Source of the DNA: an uncultured Planktomarina sp.
GTDB lineage: Bacteria; Pseudomonadota; Alphaproteobacteria; Rhodobacterales; Rhodobacteraceae
Direction: 5' to 3'
NCBI GenBank assembly: GCA_905182535.1
Contig: CAJJBZ010000005.1
Coordinates: 120,905 to 184,904, forward strand
Length of the DNA stretch: 64,000 nucleotides
The notes below the pieces were generated by a model. It was not told the origin of the DNA, searched no databases, and was given only the letters and a program-made list of their open reading frames with translations. How positions within the stretch are numbered: position 1 is the first letter of the stretch; every line of letters begins with the position of its first letter. The translations under genes and the position numbers were made by a program. Of the stretch, positions 58,345 through 64,000 are shown in pieces.

Positions 58345-59176
58345 CTGAGGCTTTCCAAAAACTGTGTAGTCAGCATTCCATCAAACACATGCAAGGTAGC
58401 ACCTGTCATCCATACCCCATCGTCCCGCCAGTCTATATAGATCATGACCGCCGTCAAGCTGATTTCAACTTTACGCTTCCTGTTAGGCCCAAGCGTACTG
58501 CGGCAACGGCTGTGGCGCAGGAAGATGACCCAGATGCCAAGGTAACGCCAACGCCGCGTTCCCATACGCGCATGCGAAGATGATCTTTACCAATCATATG
58601 TGCTAATCTGCACATTTGTTCGCTCAGGAAATAGTGGATGTATTCTCGATATGTGGGCCGAGTTTCCAAATCCACTGCCTCGGCAGTCTCGAACAAAGAA
58701 AGTGCAATGAGGATTGCCCATTCCCGTGGCTGTTGGCGTGACCATCAAGTGGTAAGCTTCAGAGTATCGATAGGCTTTGCCAGAGGGATATCCGACCACA
58801 GTCCAACTTGGATGACCCATATTGACACTAACCAGCTCACCTTGGCGTGCGCTCTTAGGAGCCCGCGCTCCGTAATCATAGCTAAGTGCATCACTTGTAG
58901 GCGATCCATTTCGTATTGAGCAATACAGCGCGTTGCGTTCCCACAGGCTGCCGCGGTGGAGCCATCAGAATTGTAAAATGACAAGAATACGTCTGCATCC
59001 GAAGAATCATTAATGACAGCCAGCTGATCAAAACCCACGCCACGATGGCGATCGCCTAATCCCTGAGCGATTTGAGCTGAAATCTGTATCGGACTGATCC
59101 GCGAATCAACAATAACAAAGTCATTGCCTAGTCCATGCATCTTCATAAATGGAATCTGGTGCGTCATGGTGGCCAT
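58341..59176 (-). pseudogene. dapF: Diaminopimelate epimerase, several frameshifts
   Basis: DapF makes meso-diaminopimelate for lysine and peptidoglycan. The N-terminal frame (58745-59176) has IPFMKMHGLGNDFVIVDSR and the first catalytic cysteine in ACGNATRCIAQYE. After about residue 110 the frame slips; [42 protein letters not shown] (second catalytic Cys region would follow, SSCATAVA) and DWRDDGVWMTG occur in other frames down to the stop at 58341. All catalytic segments are conserved, so errors in the sequence are likely; dapF is usually essential. The ATG is either 59176 or 59167. First gene of dapF-mtaB-gst. Confidence 0.86.
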
Positions 59177-59261
59177 ATATCTACCTAATTAAAAGGAATC
59201 CAGTAATAGCTCAGAAAAGTACTTGACCCCAGCCTATTCCCTTTCTAGACACCGCCGCAGT

Positions 59262-59337
59262 GGGCCCTTAGCTCAGTTGGTAGAGCAACTGACTTTTAAT
59301 CAGTAGGTCGATGGTTCGAATCCATCAGGGCTCACCA
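59262..59337 (+). tRNA. tRNA-Lys (TTT anticodon)
   Basis: A complete cloverleaf: acceptor GGGCCCT/AGGGCTC, D-arm GCTCAGTTGGTAGAGC, anticodon stem CTGAC.../TCAG around loop CTTTTAA (anticodon TTT), T-arm GATGGTTCGAATCCATC and encoded CCA. 76 nt. It marks the left edge of the AT-richer accessory stretch. Confidence 0.96.
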
Positions 59338-59904
59338 CTTTTTTCAAAGACTTAGCTTACATATTGACGTAACCATCAGTGATTTTGCGCCAAAAAGGTT
59401 TCACTTAGGTTTCATCGTCGGCCTGACTCAGTTGCTATTTGGTGCTGCTTAGGCGAACTCAAAACTCACATCTCATCTAAACTAGTAACTGTTGTAAGTT
59501 CAGCCATCTCAGCTTCTGTGAATTCATACAGGTCTGGGCTGCTGAAAATTCGTTAAAATCGGATACGTGTAGTAAACTTAAAGCTCAAAAAACCTCAGGG
59601 GCCCGTCACGCTTTTGGAAGTAACTCATCTGGCTTGTTCGCGCTCGCTCAGCAGATCGCAGGTGGGCCTTCGCGGGCCGCGGGCCTTGGGCCATGTTTTT
59701 GGGAAACGGTTTTGTGGCTGAGAGATACGAATAGCAGTTTCATTCTGCTGTCTTAGACAGTTGGTAGGGCGTTTGGGTTTGGGTACTAACAATTCAACGC
59801 CTGTGGTGATCTTAAATCATTTTTATTGGCATTATTCTTATGGTTTGACAAAATCGAAGTTCTAAACTCTGCTAAAAACTAACTGTTTTTATGGGATCGA
59901 TAAT
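59338..59904. other. Intergenic stretch after tRNA-Lys, no supported gene
   Basis: About 570 bases with no open frame or RNA I can support. It contains a GC-rich patch with repeated GGGCC units near 59655-59695, which could fold into a hairpin, and is otherwise AT-rich. I found no integrase and no second copy of the tRNA 3' end by eye, so an attachment site is not shown. Confidence 0.45.
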
Positions 59905-60801
59905 TTGCGCTATTGGTGGGTTAATCAAAACAAAACTTATAAAGCAGAAGTAGGCGGCGGATATATGTGGTCTCCGAAGTCCAATAAGGGTGGGGGCTTC
60001 AATCAGTTCTACATAAATATGACAGAAACTTGTGTTGGAGATATTGTATTTTCCTTTTCGGACACCCTGATCAAGACAGTTGGGGTGATTTCAGCGCCTG
60101 CCCGTTCCTCAGAAAAGCCGAAGGAATTTGGAAAAGCTGGAGATGCATGGGACACTGATGGGTGGTTGGTACAAGTTGATTATGAGGAAATTAGTAATCC
60201 TCTAAAGCCTAAAGATCACATGGATATTTTGGGGCCGTTACTTCCGGAGCGATACTCGCCGATCCGAGTAGATGGCGGTGGAAATCAAGTTTATTTGGCT
60301 GAAATTCCAAAGCCAATGGCCACCGCTTTATTATCTTTGATAGGCCACCAATCGAATGTTGCCATTGAAGAGGGCCAAGAACGTGAAATCAAAAATAGAA
60401 CAGACATTGATGTAACTGTGAAATATCAACTTGTGCGATCTCGAGTTGGACAGGGCCAGTATAGAAACAATTTAGAAAGGCATGAGGTTGGTTGCCGTAT
60501 AACCGGCATCACAGATAAAAGATTTTTGACGGCAAGCCATATAAAGCCATGGGCGAAAAGTAACGATTTTGAAAAACTAGATGGTAACAATGGGCTGTTG
60601 TTATCTCCACATATAGACCGCCTGTTCGATCGCGGGTACATCTCATTTGAAGACAACGGTCAACTTATGTTTAGCCCGGTACTGCCGCCAGAGGTAGTGG
60701 TGGCGTGGGGTCTAAATAACCCTGTTGTTAAAGAACCATTGTCGAGCAAGCAGGCCACTTATATGGCTGTTCATCGAAACGGGATATTCCGCAGCACTTA
60801 A
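59905..60801 (+). CDS. EVE-like domain-HNH endonuclease, possible modification-dependent restriction enzyme
   Basis: A 298-residue fusion. Residues 1-~155 (RYWWVNQNKTYKAEVGGGYM, VGDIVFSFSDTLIKTVGVIS, GWLVQVDYEEI) resemble EVE/PUA-like modules that read modified bases or nucleotides. Residues ~185-290 are an HNH nuclease: CRITGITDKRFLTASHIKPW supplies the HH and zinc-type residues, and NGLLLSPHIDRLFDRGYISF the second N and H. EVE-like plus HNH is the layout of type IV restriction enzymes that cut modified foreign DNA. The start is TTG 59905. It lies alone just after tRNA-Lys and is AT-richer than its surroundings, suggesting acquisition. The target modification is unknown. Confidence 0.8.
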   Translation: MRYWWVNQNKTYKAEVGGGYMWSPKSNKGGGFNQFYINMTETCVGDIVFSFSDTLIKTVGVISAPARSSEKPKEFGKAGDAWDTDGWLVQVDYEEISNPLKPKDHMDILGPLLPERYSPIRVDGGGNQVYLAEIPKPMATALLSLIGHQSNVAIEEGQEREIKNRTDIDVTVKYQLVRSRVGQGQYRNNLERHEVGCRITGITDKRFLTASHIKPWAKSNDFEKLDGNNGLLLSPHIDRLFDRGYISFEDNGQLMFSPVLPPEVVVAWGLNNPVVKEPLSSKQATYMAVHRNGIFRST

Positions 60802-60845
60802 ATCTTTTGTGCGATGTGATTATAGATCGCATTAGGTTGATCCTC

Positions 60846-61502
60846 TCATTGAACCAACCACTTCCAACATGCGCATGGCAGGTCATTAATAGCCAATGTT
60901 ACTTTGCCGTTAATTTGATCACGAAAGGATTTCAAAGTAGCTATCCTTGGAGCAGTGTCAGGGTCGCCTCCACATTGCTCATTGTGCACCTCTCTTAGGG
61001 TCCACTCCACCTCACTATCGCTGGCGTTCTCATACTCAAAACTAATGCATGCGGAAGATAAGCCTGTAATCTTGGTAAGGTTCTGATTAATTTGATCGTA
61101 AGATTTCCTTAGAAAAGAATTCGCTTCACACAAGAGTTCAACCCCCTCAGGTCCACCAATTTTTAACGTACCCACCTCAGGCGGTAATTCTTCTCCCCAA
61201 CACCCTGTGTTGATTGAGTATTGATCTAGAACTATTGAGAGTCCTTGATACTCAAAATCCCAGATATTATATTTACAAACTCCACTGCCTTCCGCTCGAT
61301 GAAATGCGTCAACTACAACTTCCAGGTCATTTTTTGTGCGAATAATTGCAAAAAATTTGTTGGTAGCATTATTCTCTTTATAAATAGTGAAACTTTTATC
61401 TGAGACCTTACAGACTAATTCAGATGGCTCTAAGCTTTCAGCCTGAAGGGGGACTGTCTGAAAGCATAGTAAAAGTATAAGTGCGGTGTAGAAATTATGC
61501 AT
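60846..61502 (-). CDS. Secreted hypothetical protein
   Basis: About 218 residues with a signal peptide (MHNFYTALILLLCFQTVPLQA) and several cysteines that could form disulfides in the periplasm (LVCKV, SGVCKYN, NTGCWGEE, LLCEAN, SSACISF, NEQCGGDP). The segment TLREVHNEQCGGDPDTAPRI near residue 170 looks like a conserved motif of small secreted proteins I recall but cannot name. The C-terminal end (LPCACWKWLVQ) may be altered by a frameshift. I use ATG 61502; ATG 61511 is an alternative. No function can be proposed. Confidence 0.65.
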   Translation of the reverse strand: MHNFYTALILLLCFQTVPLQAESLEPSELVCKVSDKSFTIYKENNATNKFFAIIRTKNDLEVVVDAFHRAEGSGVCKYNIWDFEYQGLSIVLDQYSINTGCWGEELPPEVGTLKIGGPEGVELLCEANSFLRKSYDQINQNLTKITGLSSACISFEYENASDSEVEWTLREVHNEQCGGDPDTAPRIATLKSFRDQINGKVTLAINDLPCACWKWLVQ

Positions 61503-61552
61503 TAAGCTCACCTTTTCCTTATCGCTTAGTAAGAACGTAAGTTAAGAGAAAT

Positions 61553-61747
61553 TTACTGATAACGGCGTAATTGCAGATCATATCGCAAAATATCATTTCT
61601 GTCGCAAACTATATCGTGCACTCCATTTGTCATTGAAGATAGAAAACCGATACGGCTGCAGCCCTTGCTGAAACCTATAGAACCCATTGAGCTACTTTCT
61701 ATATTCCCAAATGTTGCGACTTGCCAACGATCCCAAAAACTAACCAC
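61553..61747 (-). CDS. Possible small ORF of unknown function
   Basis: A 64-residue frame (from GTG 61747) that stays open upstream to 61879 with protein-like content (LLNDQCYILPINLKNHKQAQ, SFWDRWQVATFGN). An ATG near 61888 in another frame could be the true start if one base is wrong. There is no recognised domain, and it could be non-coding. The 61503-61960 gap holds nothing else I can support. Confidence 0.3.
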   Translation of the reverse strand: MVSFWDRWQVATFGNIESSSMGSIGFSKGCSRIGFLSSMTNGVHDIVCDRNDILRYDLQLRRYQ

Positions 61748-61960
61748 TATTCCTTCCTTGATACCATCTGGCTGAGCCTGTTTATGATTTTTTAAGTTTA
61801 TCGGTAGTATGTAGCACTGGTCATTTAGCAGCGTTGATACAAGTACAGATGTAACCAGCGATTGGCGCCCATTGCGACCTTAGACATAAATATGGATAAT
61901 ACCTTCAATAAACTTTAAGCCATGCTAAGAACGGGGAGTTAAAGAGTTGGGAATAATTTA

Positions 61961-62960
61961 ATGGAAAATACGTTGAGTTGGGGTATTTTGGGCGCCTCTA
62001 AATTCGCGCTTGAGCATATGCTTCCTGCTATGCAGCTTGCCAAAAGAACAAAGTGCGTGGCTTTAGCAACATCAAAATACAGACCATGCAAAACCCTTTT
62101 TAAGTATCAATCCAGAAATAGCTGTACATGAAGACTACGAGCTTCTTCTTCAAGACGCTAATATCGATGCGATCTATATACCCTTGCCAAATCATTTACA
62201 TGTGCATTGGGCAAGAAAAGCTATTGAAGCTGGGAAGCATGTGCTGTGTGAAAAACCTATCGCGCTTCAGGCCGATGAAATAGACGAACTCATTAAAATA
62301 AGAGATACTTCAGGTCTGCTGCTAGCCGAAGCCTATATGATAGTGCATCACCCACAGTGGCAATACGCTAAAGAGTTACTCCAGTCAGGTGTCATTGGGG
62401 ACTTGATACAAGTGGATGGTGTTTTCTCGTACAATAACAGCAGCGATCCAAAGAACATACGTAATAGCGCTGTGACGGGTGGGGGAAGTTTGCCTGACAT
62501 AGGTGTTTATACCTTTGGCTCCACACGGTTTATGACAGAGGAAGAACCCGAAGAAATTCTGCATTCTTCAATTTCTTGGGAGAATGGCGTGGACGTTTGG
62601 GCTAATGTATCGGCTCGGTTTCCATCCTTTCGTTTCATGGGCGTAACCTCAATGAGGATGCAAGCGAGACAGGAAATGAACTTTCAGGGAACGAATGGTT
62701 TAATTCGGTTGACTGCCCCTTTTAACCCGCAAGTGTTTGGTCAGGCTGAAGTTCATTTATTCAGGGAAGAGGGCAATCTTGAGACCTTTAGTTTCCCAAG
62801 TGAGAACCACTACGTTAAACAGTTAGAAGCTTTTTGTTCATCAGTTAAGGACGGTGCTGACTATCCTTGTGCATTAGAGTTCTCAAAAGGAACTCAGCGT
62901 ATGATTGATATGGTTTTTGCAAAAGAATTATCAGAGGGGACTTTAAAAAATTCAGTATGA
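61961..62960 (+). pseudogene. Gfo/Idh/MocA family oxidoreductase, one-base frameshift near the N-terminus
   Basis: About 332 residues when joined. The start at ATG 61961 reads ENTLSWGILGASKFALEHML, a Rossmann opening, and breaks near 62102. The main frame resumes with SINPEIAVHEDYELLLQDAN, then PLPNHLHVHWARKAIEAGKH, the catalytic CEKPIAL near residue 95 and EAYMIVHHPQW. Dropping one A of the TTTTTAA run near 62100-62103 restores the join. Members oxidise sugars or sugar-like alcohols with NAD(P); the substrate is unknown. Without the repair, translation could begin only at ATG 62184, losing the cofactor-binding end. Confidence 0.82.
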
Positions 62961-63103
62961 CTTTCAATCTATCACTAACTGCATTTTACAACCGACTTCA
63001 CTCGGATGTGAAACCTAAAATGACTAACCCCATGCGCAACATCCTAGTGTTCTTGATAACGATTGGCGCTCAGGTTAAGCCAGAATTTAATAAGGAGACT
63101 ACA

Positions 63104-63433
63104 ATGAGCTTATTCAATAAATGGTGGGATGCAGCAAACTCAAAAGATAGAGTTCAAATGGCAGAGTTACTGGACGATGGCTTTATATTTGTCAGGCATA
63201 ATACGGGTGAGGAATGGAACAAGGATAAGTTTCTTGATGCCATGATGACAGATGTCAGAGATAAGACGGCATCGGAGGGTAGACGTTTGATCTATGAGAA
63301 TGACGAAATTATAGTTAGTCATTCAATACTAGATGGTCCAACAGGTAGGAATGCGGTGATGTTAGTGCGCCTAGTGAAAGACGGAAAAATTATTAGAGCG
63401 GAAACAGGTATGACACCATTACCTGTTAAGTAA
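63104..63433 (+). CDS. NTF2-like/SnoaL-type small protein
   Basis: A 109-residue protein beginning MSLFNKWWDAANSKDRVQMA with the NTF2-like pattern WWDAANSKD, LLDDGFIFVRHNTGEEW, AVMLVRLVKDGKI. AAGGAG lies 6 nt before ATG 63104, while the longer frame back to 62957 overlaps the oxidoreductase end and lacks a ribosome site. NTF2-fold proteins are small enzymes or binding proteins with diverse substrates; no role can be set here. Confidence 0.72.
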   Translation: MSLFNKWWDAANSKDRVQMAELLDDGFIFVRHNTGEEWNKDKFLDAMMTDVRDKTASEGRRLIYENDEIIVSHSILDGPTGRNAVMLVRLVKDGKIIRAETGMTPLPVK

Positions 63434-63656
63434 TTTGGGGTCAGGCAGAGCTATTATAGCTAAAGAAATGACCTGACAATCCATAGAAATATATGATTTA
63501 AATTTATAATAATTTATTAGTATTTTATAGGTCCACATCTGAGTCCACATTTAAAACTTGTAGCTCTTGGCCCTTAAAGCAGTATCGTGCCACCATGCTA
63601 TGGATGTGTTTGGATGCCGCACTAATTGCATAGACGGTGTTGAAAGGGGATAAGTG

Positions 63657-64000
63657 ATGAGGAACAAAGTTTCGTTAAGCCGGCGGCAATTGTTAATACT
63701 TGCATCAAGTTCCATCGTTGCTGCTCCGTTGGCTGCCTTAGCTGCAGGCATTCCCCTGATATTCACGTAGTTAAAAACCCACAGTGTGGTTGCTGCACAG
63801 CATGGATAAAGATTTTAACAGACAAAGGCTTCAATGTTACTACTGAAGATCGCTCTGGCAGCCTTTTGACTGAATTTAAGATTGAGAGTGGCATCCCCAA
63901 AGATATGATGTCCTGTCATACCGCTAAAGTTGATGGGTACTTCATCGAAGGACACGTTCCCGCCAGCGACATAAAACGCCTCATAGCAGACCGCCCTGAT
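63657..64000 (+). CDS. DUF411 family protein, copper-linked, partial and frameshifted
   Basis: The gene starts at ATG 63657 after AGGGGA and continues past the window edge. The signal-like start has an RR pair (SRRQLLILASSSIVAAPLAA). The frame stops at FT* (about 63770); the next frame continues with IHVVKNPQCGCCTAWIKILT, SGIPKDMMSCHTAKVDGYFI and EGHVPASDIKRLI, which is DUF411. The break is near the CCCC at 63753-63756. DUF411 proteins are secreted and often sit beside copper-handling genes; the CGCC motif could bind metal. Likely one gene if one base is corrected. Confidence 0.75.

Noticed and set aside
59655..59695. GGGCC-rich patch that might be a terminator or repeat element
   Set aside because: Not a clean inverted repeat with a T-run, and no second copy is visible.

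Overview
The window looks like a chromosomal segment of a marine alphaproteobacterium of the Rhodobacteraceae (Roseobacter group). The evidence is a CcrM-type methylase beside rnhB, a petABC bc1 operon with a c2-type cytochrome, an ALAS-type hemA, a LexA box of the alphaproteobacterial direct-repeat type (GAAC-N7-GAAC) in front of dnaE2, hspQ, mtaB and paired dimethylglycine-dehydrogenase-like genes. This placement rests on gene content and protein likeness read by eye; no search was run. Most of the window is roughly half GC, and the stretch from about 59.9 to 63.4 kb looks AT-richer.

Layout. 0-9 kb: end of recQ, yaaA, idi, hemA, cytochrome c2, a beta-ketothiolase and an SOS-type dnaE2. 8-13 kb: mltB-like gene, rnr (frameshifted), a PCu(A)C-like copper chaperone and aroC. 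13.2-16.5 kb: TPP riboswitch and thiBPQ thiamine importer (thiP frameshifted). 16.6-19.3 kb: petABC. 19.5-24 kb: GST, a small conserved protein, a DUF1028 remnant, iolG, tldE/pmbA and an inositol-monophosphatase-family gene. 24-29.6 kb: Kdo-transferase-like gene, lpxK, dsbA-like, dciA-like, mutY and nitroreductase. 30-43 kb: PhyH remnant, ccrM, rnhB, broken xth, cnoX-like, LON-domain protein, Trm112-like, ubiH-like, amidase, aminotransferase, ftsK, broken lolA, an SLT lipoprotein and hspQ. 43-56.5 kb: gamma-glutamyltransferase, a second thiolase, fRMsr, an XRE-cupin regulator, two LysE exporters, two FAD/GcvT demethylase-type proteins flanking a homocysteine S-methyltransferase and a PPOX-fold protein, tRNA-Arg and a LacI regulator. 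56.5-59.2 kb: GST, mtaB and dapF, all frameshifted. After tRNA-Lys (59.3 kb) comes an AT-richer accessory stretch with an EVE-like/HNH endonuclease, a secreted protein of unknown function, a Gfo/Idh/MocA oxidoreductase and an NTF2-like protein. The window ends in a DUF411 gene.

How the genes work together. The clearest units are respiration (petABC with cytochrome c2), thiamine uptake under riboswitch control, outer-membrane and wall upkeep (Kdo transfer, lpxK, lolA, lytic transglycosylases), DNA care (recQ, dnaE2, mutY, xth, ccrM, rnhB, ftsK), and a one-carbon module at 48.7-55.1 kb that probably strips N-methyl groups from dimethylglycine- or sarcosine-like compounds to tetrahydrofolate and homocysteine.

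A pervasive oddity is the number of frame breaks in otherwise well-conserved genes, most of them repaired by changing one base: rnr, thiP, petB C-terminus, tldE C-terminus, amidase, lolA, hspQ, first DMGDH-like gene, GST, mtaB, dapF, Gfo/Idh and DUF411. Several of these should be essential or nearly so, so base-level sequencing or assembly errors are the leading explanation for most. The DUF1028, PhyH and xth remnants look like real decay.
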